Shown: positions 46,632 to 55,052, numbered from the stretch's first letter. The stretch: DNA of 64,000 bases from Cylindrospermum sp. NIES-4074 (GCA_003994795.1 AP018269.1:1367346-1431345), one strand, 5' to 3'. Notes: a model not told the origin generated them from the sequence alone. A program made the numbers and translations.

Positions 46632-46916
46632 TCACACAATTACAAAGAAAATAATGAGGATAATGCTAAGGCTAATAGCAAACACCAAAGCATATTCAAA
46701 TCGGCGACTAATAAAACCGATAGCAGCAATCAAACCGACAAAAAGAATAGCAACACCAATGTACTGTTCCTTTTGCCAACCCTTAGCAATTAATGAATCA
46801 TTGGGAGTAGCACCGGGAGCAGGAACTTCTCGAATTGTTCCAGGCGATTGCTTTGGTAAAGAGAATTCTTCAGTGGGTAAACTCATAAATAAATCTGGTT
46901 TAATAATCTTTTCCAT
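46632..46916 (-). CDS. Small membrane protein of the cox cluster
   Basis: A 94-residue protein with two hydrophobic helices near the C-terminus (YIGVAILFVGLIAAIGFISR, ALVFAISLSIILIIFFVIV). It starts 10 bases after the coxC stop, so it belongs to the operon, and is 12 bases upstream of NDH-2. It may be an oxidase accessory or assembly subunit; function inferred from position only. Confidence 0.7.
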   Translation of the reverse strand: MEKIIKPDLFMSLPTEEFSLPKQSPGTIREVPAPGATPNDSLIAKGWQKEQYIGVAILFVGLIAAIGFISRRFEYALVFAISLSIILIIFFVIV

Positions 46917-46925
46917 CCTTCCACC

Positions 46926-47585
46926 TTATGCTTGCCAAAGGTATAACAACGAAAATAAAATAATCCAAATAACATCAACAAAATGCCAAAATAAAGCAGT
47001 TACACTCACACCAAAATGACTATTTTTGTAATTACCCGGAATCAAAGAACGGACAAACATGAATATTTGTAATATCACCCCAGTGAGAACGTGCAAACCG
47101 TGAAACCCTGTCAGCAGATAGAACGTAGTCCCAAACAGCCCTGTAGTTAACCCAAAAGATAGGCGGTTCCACTCCATCGCTTGACCAACTAAGAAGAAAA
47201 TTCCCATAGCAGAAGTGGTCAGCCACAACCAGCGAAACTTGTTGATTTTGCGTCGCCTTAGTGCCTGTTCAGCAAAATAGATTACAAAGCTGCTGGATAC
47301 CAGGACAACTGTATTCATTGCCGGTTTAAATATCTCTAACTTGGGAACTCCGGGGGGAAGCCAGTTAGCAGTTGATAATCGCAGGGCGAAGTAAGCGACG
47401 AAAAAAGACATAAATACCATAGTTTCTGAAAGCAGAAAGATGGTAAAGCCAAATATCCCTTTTTCATGCTCTCTGTGATGATGTCCTCCACCACTGGGTA
47501 AAAACTGCTGTAACCAATTTGGCAAGTATCGCCGCAAACGCTCTAAATCAATTGGACTTTCATCTCGATGGATAGGACTTTCCAT
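46926..47585 (-). CDS. coxC: Cytochrome oxidase subunit III
   Basis: A 219-residue membrane subunit. Five or more helices and family signatures are visible: IFGFTIFLLSETMVFMSFFV, GLHVLTGVILQIFMF and the C-terminal ALFWHFVDVIWIILFSLLYL. It lacks catalytic cofactors and stabilises subunit I. The frame begins at 47642, but the ATG at 47583-47585 (MESPIHRDESPIDLERLRRY) is the better start because the upstream extension runs into a MITE-adjacent stretch. Separated from coxA by a 247-bp MITE. Confidence 0.9.
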   Translation of the reverse strand: MESPIHRDESPIDLERLRRYLPNWLQQFLPSGGGHHHREHEKGIFGFTIFLLSETMVFMSFFVAYFALRLSTANWLPPGVPKLEIFKPAMNTVVLVSSSFVIYFAEQALRRRKINKFRWLWLTTSAMGIFFLVGQAMEWNRLSFGLTTGLFGTTFYLLTGFHGLHVLTGVILQIFMFVRSLIPGNYKNSHFGVSVTALFWHFVDVIWIILFSLLYLWQA

Positions 47586-47616
47586 AACTGTCAATTTGCT
47601 CGAATTAAAAATTAAA

Positions 47617-47863
47617 TAGGACTTACGCAAAATATCACTCAAACTCTCATTTCTCTGCGTCGCGCCAGTTGCTACAACGGGGCGGCACTTCCTTCAAGTC
47701 GGCAGAGCCGCCCAACGGAGTGCCTTGGGAACCCCACGCCAGTTGCTTTAAGTCGGGAAACCCGCCCAACGCACTGGCTTCTCTGCGCCTGGAGCGGTAT
47801 GCCTCCGGCTCCCGAAGGGATACGTTACTCCGTAACTCCTCCGTAACTCGTACATAAGTCCTA
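47617..47863. mobile_element. 247-bp MITE between coxA and coxC
   Basis: TAGGACTTACG at 47617-47627 is inverted at 47853-47863 with one mismatch, and attaaa flanks both sides (47611-47616 and 47864-47869), a 6-bp target duplication. The interior is mosaic repeat with gtcggcagagccgccc and similar blocks. The same terminal sequence bounds the unit at 22411-22618. A 122-codon minus-strand frame here is not a gene. Confidence 0.75.
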
Positions 47864-47879
47864 ATTAAAGGCGCTAAAT

Positions 47880-49541
47880 TCATTCTTGAGAGTCTACAGA
47901 CCATGCTTGAGGTTGACCGTAGCTGTAAGGTGGAAAAGTGACGGTGGGAATTTCCGCAAAGTTTTCCCTTGGTGGCGGTGAGGTGGTCGTCCATTCCAGG
48001 CCAGTAGCCCGCCAAGGATTATTAGATGCTGTAGTGCCCATTAACCAAGAACCGATGATATTAGCAATAAAGGGAAGAATGGAAATCCCCAACAGAAACG
48101 CCCCCAAACTGGCGATCGCATTCCACTGTGTATACTCTGGGTCGTAGGAGGAGATCCGGCGCACCATCCCCTGTAAACCTAAAGGAAACATGGGGAAAAA
48201 GGTGAGGTTGGCACCAATCAAAGTTAGCCAGAAGTGTAATTTTCCCCAACCCTCGGCGTACATTCTGCCGGTGATTTTGGGAAACCAAAAGTAAATCGCC
48301 CCAAACAGGGCCATAGTAATGGTGTTGTAAACGATGTAGTGGAAGTGACCGACTATAAAATGTGTGTTGTTAACGTGGAGGTCAAAGGGTACAGCCCCCA
48401 GCATCACCCCAGTGATACCAGCAAACAGAAACATCACCACCCCCCCTAAGGCGAAAAGCATTGGTGTCTCTAGATGTAGTTTGCTTTTCCACAGGGTAGC
48501 AGTCCAAGCTAATACCTTAACGCCTGTGGGTACAGCTACCAACATGGTGGTGAACATAAACAGCATCCGCATCCAGCCTGGTGTACCACTGGCGAACATA
48601 TGATGTACCCAAACGAAAGCGCTAACTATAGCTATACCAAAAGATGCGATCGCTACTGACCGATATCCAAATAGCGGATTACGGCTGAAGGCGGGGAGGA
48701 TTTCTGAGAAAATTCCGAAAGCGGGAAGCGCCCAAACATACACTGTGGGGTGGGAGTAAAACCAGAACATATGCTGGTAAAGAATCGGGTTACCTCCTTG
48801 AAAGGGTCGGAAAATGCTTGTACCTAAAGTGAGGTCAAAAAGCAGTAATATCAAACCGCCAGTGAGTGAGGGGAGGAAAAATAGTTGTAATAATTGGGCA
48901 CTCAAAACCGTCCAGACGAAGATAGGCATTCGGAAAAACGTCATTCCAGGGGCGCGCATCCAGACAATTGTGGTGACAAAGTTAACTGCCGTCATAATTG
49001 AGGAAATGCCCAGCAGGATAATTGTCACAATCCAAAAAAGTTGCCCATTGAGTAAATGGCCGGATGAATTTTGGATGCTGAGTGGTGGGTAAGACCACCA
49101 GCCAGATTGGGCGCTACCACCGGGTAAGAAGAAACTGGATAAGAGAAAAAGACCAGCAGGTGGGACAATCCAAAAGGCGATCGCATTTAGCCGAGGAAAT
49201 GCCATATCCCTCGCACCAATCATCAGCGGTACGAGATAGTTAGCTAAACCACTCAAGGACGGGATAATCCACAGGAAAATCATGATTGTCCCGTGCATGG
49301 TGAACAAGCTATTGTAAAAAGGGCGATCGACTAGATTTAATTCTGGTGTCAGCAGTTCACCACGGATAAGCATGGCTAACAAGCCAGCAATTAAAAAGAA
49401 GATAAAAGCGGTAACTAAATACTGAATACCAATCACTTTATGGTCAGTATTAAAGCCGAAATAATCTCGCCAGCTTGTCTGATTTTCACTGTGAGAATTT
49501 TTCGCTGCATCCGTAATTTCAATACTTGGGCTATTAGTCAT
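47880..49541 (-). CDS. coxA: Cytochrome oxidase subunit I
   Basis: A 553-residue heme-copper oxidase core with 12 membrane helices. Ligands are seen in LFTMHGTIMIF (low-spin heme His), SHPTVYVWALPAFG (CuB His with the His-Tyr cross-link positions HPTVY), VWVHHMFASG (CuB His pair) and NTHFIVGHFHYIVYNT (heme His). It reduces oxygen to water. An AAAGGTG site precedes the ATG in the 14 bases shared with the divergent GNAT gene. Together with the copper-A-less CoxB this fits the cyanobacterial alternative oxidase type (Cox3/ARTO). Confidence 0.95.
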   Translation of the reverse strand: MTNSPSIEITDAAKNSHSENQTSWRDYFGFNTDHKVIGIQYLVTAFIFFLIAGLLAMLIRGELLTPELNLVDRPFYNSLFTMHGTIMIFLWIIPSLSGLANYLVPLMIGARDMAFPRLNAIAFWIVPPAGLFLLSSFFLPGGSAQSGWWSYPPLSIQNSSGHLLNGQLFWIVTIILLGISSIMTAVNFVTTIVWMRAPGMTFFRMPIFVWTVLSAQLLQLFFLPSLTGGLILLLFDLTLGTSIFRPFQGGNPILYQHMFWFYSHPTVYVWALPAFGIFSEILPAFSRNPLFGYRSVAIASFGIAIVSAFVWVHHMFASGTPGWMRMLFMFTTMLVAVPTGVKVLAWTATLWKSKLHLETPMLFALGGVVMFLFAGITGVMLGAVPFDLHVNNTHFIVGHFHYIVYNTITMALFGAIYFWFPKITGRMYAEGWGKLHFWLTLIGANLTFFPMFPLGLQGMVRRISSYDPEYTQWNAIASLGAFLLGISILPFIANIIGSWLMGTTASNNPWRATGLEWTTTSPPPRENFAEIPTVTFPPYSYGQPQAWSVDSQE

Positions 49542-49555
49542 AAATCACCTTTCTT

Positions 49556-50020
49556 ATGAGAGTCAGAACCTACAAAATCAGTGATGTTGAAGCAATTATT
49601 GAGTTGTTTTATGGCACTGTTCATCATGTTAATATTCGTGACTATAATCAAGAACAAGTGGATGCTTGGGCGCCAGCAAATATAAATCTTCAATTTTGGC
49701 AGGATAGGCTCAGTAGTACGTTTACTTATGTAGCTGAGGAGGGTGATAAAATTATTGGTTTTGGGAATTTAGAAGACAATGGTCATATTGATTGTTTCTA
49801 TTGCCATCAAGATTTCCAAAGGCAAGGAGTTGGTAGTCAAATCCTAGAAAATATCGAGTTAAAAGCTAGAGAATTAGGAATCAAGCGGTTATCTACAGCA
49901 GCTAGTATTACAGCTAAACCATTTTTTATTGGGAAAAAATTTATTGTTGTCAGTCAGCAACAAGTAGAACTTAGAGGACAGGTTTTCATCAATTTTTTCA
50001 TGGAGAAATTTATTGTTTAG
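49556..50020 (+). CDS. GNAT acetyltransferase inserted antisense in the cox cluster
   Basis: A 154-residue GNAT protein starting MRVRTYKISDVEAIIELFYG. The acetyl-CoA motif A is HQDFQRQGVGSQILENIELK, followed by ITAKPFFIGKKFIVV. It lies on the plus strand between coxB and coxA (both minus): 14 bases from the coxA start and 4 bases from the coxB stop. No ribosome binding site is evident. It splits coxBAC and would make transcript antisense to nothing coding but through coxB's end. Acceptor unknown; likely horizontally acquired or inverted. Confidence 0.82.
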   Translation: MRVRTYKISDVEAIIELFYGTVHHVNIRDYNQEQVDAWAPANINLQFWQDRLSSTFTYVAEEGDKIIGFGNLEDNGHIDCFYCHQDFQRQGVGSQILENIELKARELGIKRLSTAASITAKPFFIGKKFIVVSQQQVELRGQVFINFFMEKFIV

Positions 50021-50024
50021 CCGG

Positions 50025-50822
50025 TTATATAGGAGGTTTATCAAGCTGGTGATTAGCAGCTTGAGCCAGCCATTGGTTATAAGTTTCAGGTGGTTCAAAA
50101 TAGACATTCGCCTCCATCAAAGCGAAATTTGTACCGCTAAATTGCGAATTTCTCAACCGATATTTGCCGACTCGTAACGGTGTAAAAGTAAAGATAATGG
50201 TGCGGTTGGGAATAATATCCTGTTTGATGCGGAACTCAGGCACATAAAACCCGTGCAGCACATCTTCAGATTGCAGCACCAGGCGAATATTTTGATTAAC
50301 AGGTAAGTGCAATTCACTATTGCTGGTGATATTGTTGGGATAGCGGAAAGACCAAGCCCACTGTTTAGCAACTACCCCAATTTCTTGAGCAAAAGGTTTA
50401 GGAATTGTAGCTTCAGTCGATACGGCTAAATGCATATGCATAGCTATTGGCAACTGTAAACCCTCTAAATTTAAGTTTTGATAAATTCGGTAGCTTTGGA
50501 AAGCAATCCATAACACAAGTAAAGTGGGAATTGCCATCCAAAGAGTCTCAATCTGCCAACTGCCTCTAGCAGGATGACCTTCGCTATAATCCCCTCTAGG
50601 CGCTCTATGAAAGATGAGGGAATAGATAATGATGCCAACAATTCCCAAAAAGATAAAGGCTCCAACTGTTACTAAAAAGCTAAATAGATCATCTACCCGT
50701 CGCGCTTCTCCTGTTGCTTGGGGGGGCATCCATAAATATGCTTGCTTTCCTATCCAGTAGCTGACGATGATGAGCACTGTCACAAAAGCAGTTAAAAGTA
50801 GATTATTTAGAATTTTTGTCAT
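50025..50822 (-). CDS. coxB: Cytochrome oxidase subunit II without CuA ligands
   Basis: A 265-residue subunit with two N-terminal helices and a cupredoxin domain. SEDVLHGFYVPEFRIKQDII is conserved, but where CuA oxidases have C-x3-C-x3-H-x2-M, this protein has NSQFSGTNFALM: both Cys are Asn/Ser and the His is Phe. It therefore cannot hold CuA and should not take electrons from cytochrome c or plastocyanin; quinol is the expected donor, as in cyanobacterial Cox3/ARTO. This assignment is a family inference from missing residues. Confidence 0.9.
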   Translation of the reverse strand: MTKILNNLLLTAFVTVLIIVSYWIGKQAYLWMPPQATGEARRVDDLFSFLVTVGAFIFLGIVGIIIYSLIFHRAPRGDYSEGHPARGSWQIETLWMAIPTLLVLWIAFQSYRIYQNLNLEGLQLPIAMHMHLAVSTEATIPKPFAQEIGVVAKQWAWSFRYPNNITSNSELHLPVNQNIRLVLQSEDVLHGFYVPEFRIKQDIIPNRTIIFTFTPLRVGKYRLRNSQFSGTNFALMEANVYFEPPETYNQWLAQAANHQLDKPPI

Positions 50823-50878
50823 CGTAATTTCTATAAAATCAATTTATGTGCGAATTTGCGTAAAGTTGGAGTTTTTTT

Positions 50879-50986
50879 TAACGCAGAGGAACGCGGAGTA
50901 AACGCAGAGGAACGCGGAGTTTTTACTGTTTTTATTGGTTACAAATTAATGAAATATTGTCTGCTGACCGCTGAAGTGCTGAATGC
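50879..50986. repeat. Direct repeat and truncated MITE end
   Basis: aacgcagaggaacgcggag occurs twice in tandem at about 50880-50919. Downstream, 50961-50986 is an exact inverted match of 26 bases of the left end of the MITE at 52406, lacking its outermost bases, so it is a relic. It adjoins the 3' end of the DUF2231 gene. Confidence 0.6.
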
Positions 50987-50992
50987 TGAGGA

Positions 50993-51598
50993 TTATTTCA
51001 GTAGCAGGTTGGGGTTTTCTCCTTGTCTTAGCAAGTTAGCAGCGGTATTGTGAATACCAAATACTTCTCCCAGATGCGCCCCCAATGTTCCGTGGATATA
51101 TAAGATGCCTAAGAGGAAAATGCCCACCAACAAATAACTCCACTGCACTTGTCTGGGGGCATCCTTTCGCCAACGGTAGCGCTGGAAACCTCGCCACACG
51201 GTCATGGTAACGATCGCCATTAATAACAAAACACCACCCACACCATGTAACAGCATTGTTGGCCCAGCACCTAAGCCCCAATCACTCTGGATATCAACTG
51301 GTGGGTTGGCTAGCATGATTTCAAAAAATCCTACTGCTACCGTAAAAAATGTCACTATTGCTGCTGCTAAGAGGTTATACCAACCGGCATCAAATAACCC
51401 AGAACGGATTGCAGTTAAAGCCAAAAATTGTAGGATAGGTTTTTCTAAGGGAAAAAGTGTACCGGCGATATCAAAGGCGATCGCCATAATGAACAAACCC
51501 AAGGTGAAATGTACAAGATTGGGATGTATTGGTACTTCGTAGGGGAGTCCGTTCGCACCCAACTTCAACCCTAACTGGTCGATGAGTTGCGAGTTCAT
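50993..51598 (-). CDS. DUF2231 membrane protein (second copy)
   Basis: A 201-residue membrane protein of the DUF2231 type with about four helices, including VPIHPNLVHFTLGLFIMAIA with conserved His residues (IHP and VHF), WYNLLAAAIVTFFTVAVGFF and LHGVGGVLLLMAIVTMTVWR. The His pairs suggest heme or quinone contact but this is not shown. The start is the ATG at 51596-51598 (MNSQLIDQLG), overlapping the upstream DUF2231 stop as ATGA, so translation is coupled. Precedes coxB. Confidence 0.85.
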   Translation of the reverse strand: MNSQLIDQLGLKLGANGLPYEVPIHPNLVHFTLGLFIMAIAFDIAGTLFPLEKPILQFLALTAIRSGLFDAGWYNLLAAAIVTFFTVAVGFFEIMLANPPVDIQSDWGLGAGPTMLLHGVGGVLLLMAIVTMTVWRGFQRYRWRKDAPRQVQWSYLLVGIFLLGILYIHGTLGAHLGEVFGIHNTAANLLRQGENPNLLLK

Positions 51599-52089
51599 CG
51601 CAAAATCCCTCGCTTTGTTGCTTCTACCACTGGTTCTACGTGCAAGCCGTATACCCAAAAAAGCTGAGTACCGAGATACACCTGAAAGGAAACCAGGACA
51701 ATTAAAAACGTTGCCACACCCAAGTAAGCAGGGGGTAACTTCACCGGATCACGAGCGCGAATCACAAACCGCCAAGCGGCGATCGCTACTACCAACGCCG
51801 ACAGTGACCAACCAGTAATCGTGTGCAAATCCAGCACTGGACGGGCTGCGGCGTAGGGTTCGGCTAGTCCTGCTTCTAATTGACCAAAGATTACAGCCAG
51901 GAAAATGGCGATCGCTCCCACAAACAAATTCCACCAACTCACCTCAAATAGCCGATGGTTGCGTGTCAGATAGCCCACCACGTCGCAGCAGAAGGAAAAA
52001 AACACCATCGCAATCACAAAGTGAACGATGATTGGATGGATGGGGTCAGGGTATGGCAGATTCTGGTTATTCAGAGGCAAAGCAGGCAT
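51595..52089 (-). CDS. DUF2231 membrane protein (first copy)
   Basis: A 164-residue paralogue starting MPALPLNNQNLPYPDPIHPI. It has four helices with IHPIIVHFVIAMVFFSFCCD, WWNLFVGAIAIFLAVIFGQL, LDLHTITGWSLSALVVAIAA and FLIVLVSFQVYLGTQLFWVY. Both copies are coupled and stand at the head of the oxidase cluster, as in other Nostocaceae, so they are probably cofactor-related or assembly proteins for this oxidase. Confidence 0.85.
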   Translation of the reverse strand: MPALPLNNQNLPYPDPIHPIIVHFVIAMVFFSFCCDVVGYLTRNHRLFEVSWWNLFVGAIAIFLAVIFGQLEAGLAEPYAAARPVLDLHTITGWSLSALVVAIAAWRFVIRARDPVKLPPAYLGVATFLIVLVSFQVYLGTQLFWVYGLHVEPVVEATKRGILR

Positions 52090-52397
52090 CTAAAGAATCC
52101 ACTATTGCTTATTTTTATCCTATCTTTTGATCAGATTCTTATGCTTCTTGGGCAATTAAATCTCTCTCTAGATTGAGATTTAGTTAATGTCAAAGTGAAT
52201 TTTGTAACTAACAGCTTCAGGTGCAGAGGACACGGAGACAAGAAAAGAGAGAAGAAAAAATGTCTAACTGAAATGTATTGGTCTATGTCCTAAGAAGGAA
52301 GAGTTAGTTATTCCATTGGAAAGAAGTAATTACTGTTACTAATTTCTAAAGTTAACCCAGGGTGAAATCACTTCTTGACTCGCATTGCATAATGGCG
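52090..52397. other. Intergenic, first part of the transketolase upstream region
   Basis: Between the DUF2231 gene and the MITE. A+T-rich with no recognised gene. It may contain the oxidase cluster promoter on the minus strand; no consensus assigned. Confidence 0.35.
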
Positions 52398-52405
52398 GGA
52401 AAATT

Positions 52406-52581
52406 GTAAGCATTCAGCACTTCAGCGGTCAGCAGTCAGGTAAAACCGGGTTTTAGACTGAAGTTTAAGGGTTTGCAGTTGGGTAAACTTACACCAAAGG
52501 CAATTAGTAATCCCTCTGTCAGAATGCTCATAAATTCTTGGAGGAAAGCTGATAGCTGAGGGCTGACGGCTGAATGCTTAC
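52406..52581. mobile_element. IS66-like MITE, 176 bp, copy 1
   Basis: GTAAGCATTCAGC at 52406-52418 is inverted exactly at 52569-52581. GGAAAATT flanks both sides (52398-52405 and 52582-52589), a perfect 8-bp target duplication. GTAA ends and 8-bp duplications are typical of IS66-family elements, so this is probably a non-autonomous derivative. Copy 2 lies at 57462-57637 and is the same length. Confidence 0.88.
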
Positions 52582-52589
52582 GGAAAATT

Positions 52590-52848
52590 TAACAATTTTC
52601 TTATTAATGAGCCAATTATATGTATAAATCTCAATTTAAGTTTTTCTCACAAATTATTATTAAGCAACAATGCTCGCCATTTATCGCTACAGTCACCAAT
52701 CAACAATCATAATGATTCAGTTTTTCTAGTAACTGTTGCTGATAGTGCGATTGATAATAACTTAAACCAAGGCTTTTTTGTTGGCGACATCTGCCTAGTA
52801 TCTAAGCTAGGAAACTTCCCTTATTAATTTTCATATAGGAAAATAACT
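52590..52848. other. Transketolase promoter region
   Basis: A+T-rich sequence without repeats. AGGAAA 8 bases upstream of the ATG may be the ribosome binding site. No promoter consensus was assigned with confidence. Confidence 0.35.
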
Positions 52849-54741
52849 ATGGCCACACAAGAGCAACTACACCAATGGCATGAACTAGCACAACAGTTAC
52901 GCGTTGATAGTATTCGGGCTACAACTGTAGCCGGTTCAGGTCATCCTACTTCTTCTATGTCCCCTGCGGATTTAATGGCGGTTTTACTCACCAAATATCT
53001 GCGTTACGACTTTAATAATCCCTCTAATCCCAATAACGATCGCTTTATCCTCTCTAAAGGGCACGCTGCACCGGTTCTCTACGCTATGTATAAAGCGGCA
53101 GGGGTGATTACTGATGAGGAGTTGCTGTCATTGCGGCGGTTTGGTAGTCGGCTAGAAGGTCATCCCACGCCCGTTTTACCTTGGGTGGATGTGGCAACAG
53201 GCTCTCTGGGACAAGGCTTACCTGTTGGTGTGGGGGTAGCTTTGGCAGGTAAGTATTTAGACCAACTTTCTTATAATACTTGGGTATTATTGGGTGATAG
53301 CGAAACCACTGAGGGGTCGGTGTGGGAAGCTTTTGATCATGCCGCACACTACAATCTAGACAATCTCATTGCCATTATTGATGTTAATCGCTTGGGTCAG
53401 CGTGGTCAAACGGAATTGGGCTGGAACACACAAATCTATGCTAACCGTGCTAGAGCCTTTGGTTGGCAAGCGATTGAGATTGATGGTCATGATTTGACGG
53501 AAATTGATCAAGCTTATAGTGCGGCTTTAGCTGTCAACGATCGCCCCACGGTAATTATTGCGCGGACGAAGAAGGGTAAAGGTGTGGGGGCGCTGGAGGA
53601 TTTAGGTGGTTGGCATGGCAAAGCGCTAAAATCTGGTCAGCAGGAAAAACAAGCGATCGCTGAATTAGGCGGTGAACGTCATATTACCATTCAAGTAGAG
53701 CCACCAGAAGAACAAGCCCAACCGGCTATCCTTGGTGATACTCAACCGCTACAACTGCCAACTTACGAACAAGGTGCAAAGGTGGCAACTCGTCGCGCTT
53801 ACGGTGACGCGATCAAAGCTTTGGGTACTGCTCAACCCGATGTGGTTGTCCTTGATGCTGAGGTGAGCAATTCCACTTACGCTGAAGACTTTGCCGAAGC
53901 CTTTCCTGAGCGCTATTTTGAAATGTACATTGCGGAACAGCAAATGGTAGCCGCAGCAGTAGGCTTACAGGTGCGACAATACAAACCTTTTGCTTCTACC
54001 TTCGCTGCTTTTTTGACTCGTGCTTACGACTTTATCAGAATGGCTGCTATCTCTCGCGCTAACATTAAATTAGTCGGTTCCCATGCTGGTGTATCCATTG
54101 GTCAAGATGGGCCTTCGCAGATGGGATTGGAAGATTTAGCAGCCTTTCGGGCGGTGGGGAGTAGCACCGTACTTTATCCTAGTGATGCCAATCAGACAGC
54201 GAAATTAGTCGGGCAAATGAGCGATCGCGATGGTGTTGTTTATCTCCGCACCACGAGAGAAAGCACACCCGTAATTTATGGTGCCCAGGAAGAGTTTCCC
54301 GTCGGTGGTAGCAGAGTCGTCCGCAGTTCTGATAAAGACCAAGCCACGGTGATTGGTGCCGGTATTACCTTGCATGAAGCCATCAAAGCAAGCGATCGCC
54401 TCAAAAATGAAGGCATTAACGTGCGCGTCATCGATGCCTATTCTGTCAAACCCCTTGATGTACAAACAATTCATCAAGCTGCACAAGACACCAACGGTAA
54501 TTTAGTAGTTGTCGAAGACCATTGGTTAGAAGGTGGATTAGGTGCAGCCGTGCTAGATGCCTTTGCTGGTACTGCTACTACTCCCATCTATGACGGCCCA
54601 CAACTGCGGCTGATTAAGCTAGCAGTCCGCGATATGCCAACTTCCGGCACACCAGAAGAACTCCTCCATGCTGCCAAAATAGATGCCGATGCCATTGTGG
54701 AAGCAGTGAAAACCCAAGTTAGGCAGTTGGTAGGAGTGTAG
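52849..54741 (+). CDS. Transketolase, animal-like subgroup
   Basis: A 630-residue thiamine diphosphate enzyme moving two-carbon units between sugar phosphates. The ThDP motif GDSETTEGSVWEAF with DVNRLGQ follows, plus GSGHPTSSMSPADLMAVLLT, FILSKGHAAPVLYA and the C-terminal pyrimidine-binding EMYIAEQQMVAAAVGLQVRQ. It is shorter than the classic Calvin-cycle transketolase (about 670) and the N-terminus (LRVDSIRATTVAGSGHPTSS) resembles mammalian TKT, so it is likely a second isoenzyme. The usual cyanobacterial tktA is not in this window. Physiological role unknown. Confidence 0.88.
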   Translation: MATQEQLHQWHELAQQLRVDSIRATTVAGSGHPTSSMSPADLMAVLLTKYLRYDFNNPSNPNNDRFILSKGHAAPVLYAMYKAAGVITDEELLSLRRFGSRLEGHPTPVLPWVDVATGSLGQGLPVGVGVALAGKYLDQLSYNTWVLLGDSETTEGSVWEAFDHAAHYNLDNLIAIIDVNRLGQRGQTELGWNTQIYANRARAFGWQAIEIDGHDLTEIDQAYSAALAVNDRPTVIIARTKKGKGVGALEDLGGWHGKALKSGQQEKQAIAELGGERHITIQVEPPEEQAQPAILGDTQPLQLPTYEQGAKVATRRAYGDAIKALGTAQPDVVVLDAEVSNSTYAEDFAEAFPERYFEMYIAEQQMVAAAVGLQVRQYKPFASTFAAFLTRAYDFIRMAAISRANIKLVGSHAGVSIGQDGPSQMGLEDLAAFRAVGSSTVLYPSDANQTAKLVGQMSDRDGVVYLRTTRESTPVIYGAQEEFPVGGSRVVRSSDKDQATVIGAGITLHEAIKASDRLKNEGINVRVIDAYSVKPLDVQTIHQAAQDTNGNLVVVEDHWLEGGLGAAVLDAFAGTATTPIYDGPQLRLIKLAVRDMPTSGTPEELLHAAKIDADAIVEAVKTQVRQLVGV

Positions 54742-54752
54742 GGGGAAAATTC

Positions 54753-54783
54753 AAAGCCTCTCCCCTACAAAGAGAGAGGTTTT
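54753..54783 (+). terminator. Likely transketolase terminator
   Basis: gcctctccc and gagagaggttt arms after the stop, imperfect, followed by a short T-run. Confidence 0.5.
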
Positions 54784-54811
54784 CCAGATAGGAATAACCA
54801 GGAGAAGAGAA

Positions 54812-55042
54812 ATGACTCACCATGATACAGGGACTAGAAACGAACACTTTAACCTGATTAGCGTGCTATATCATGCGCTGCAAAGTGCCTCCACGGCTGA
54901 AACATACATCGAAGATGCAGAAAAAGGAGGCGATCGCGATCTTGCTCAATTCTTTCAACAAGTCAAAGAACAAAACCAAAACTTAGCAGAACGAGCAAAA
55001 CAGCTACTATCACAGCGTAGTGAGCAACTAGTAGCTCGATAA
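54812..55042 (+). CDS. Small helical protein B, paralogue of 35714-35953
   Basis: A 76-residue protein, MTHHDTGTRNEHFNLISVLY, with an ETYIEDAE motif and a Gln-rich C-terminal helix. It resembles the 79-residue protein at 35714 in length and pattern (NEHFNLISVLYHALQSASTA against NLEYDFITVLHNKAEAVKAY). An ferritin-like bundle is possible; no function is known. An AGGAG site precedes the ATG and a strong terminator follows. Confidence 0.78.
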   Translation: MTHHDTGTRNEHFNLISVLYHALQSASTAETYIEDAEKGGDRDLAQFFQQVKEQNQNLAERAKQLLSQRSEQLVAR

Positions 55043-55052
55043 TTATCATCTC

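Noticed and set aside
46612-47019. Plus-strand frames of 64-135 codons over the small cox membrane gene and the coxC end
   Set aside because: Antisense shadows of the real minus-strand genes; no family features.
47647-48015. Minus-strand 122-codon frame over the coxA end and the MITE
   Set aside because: It uses repetitive DNA and the wrong frame of coxA.
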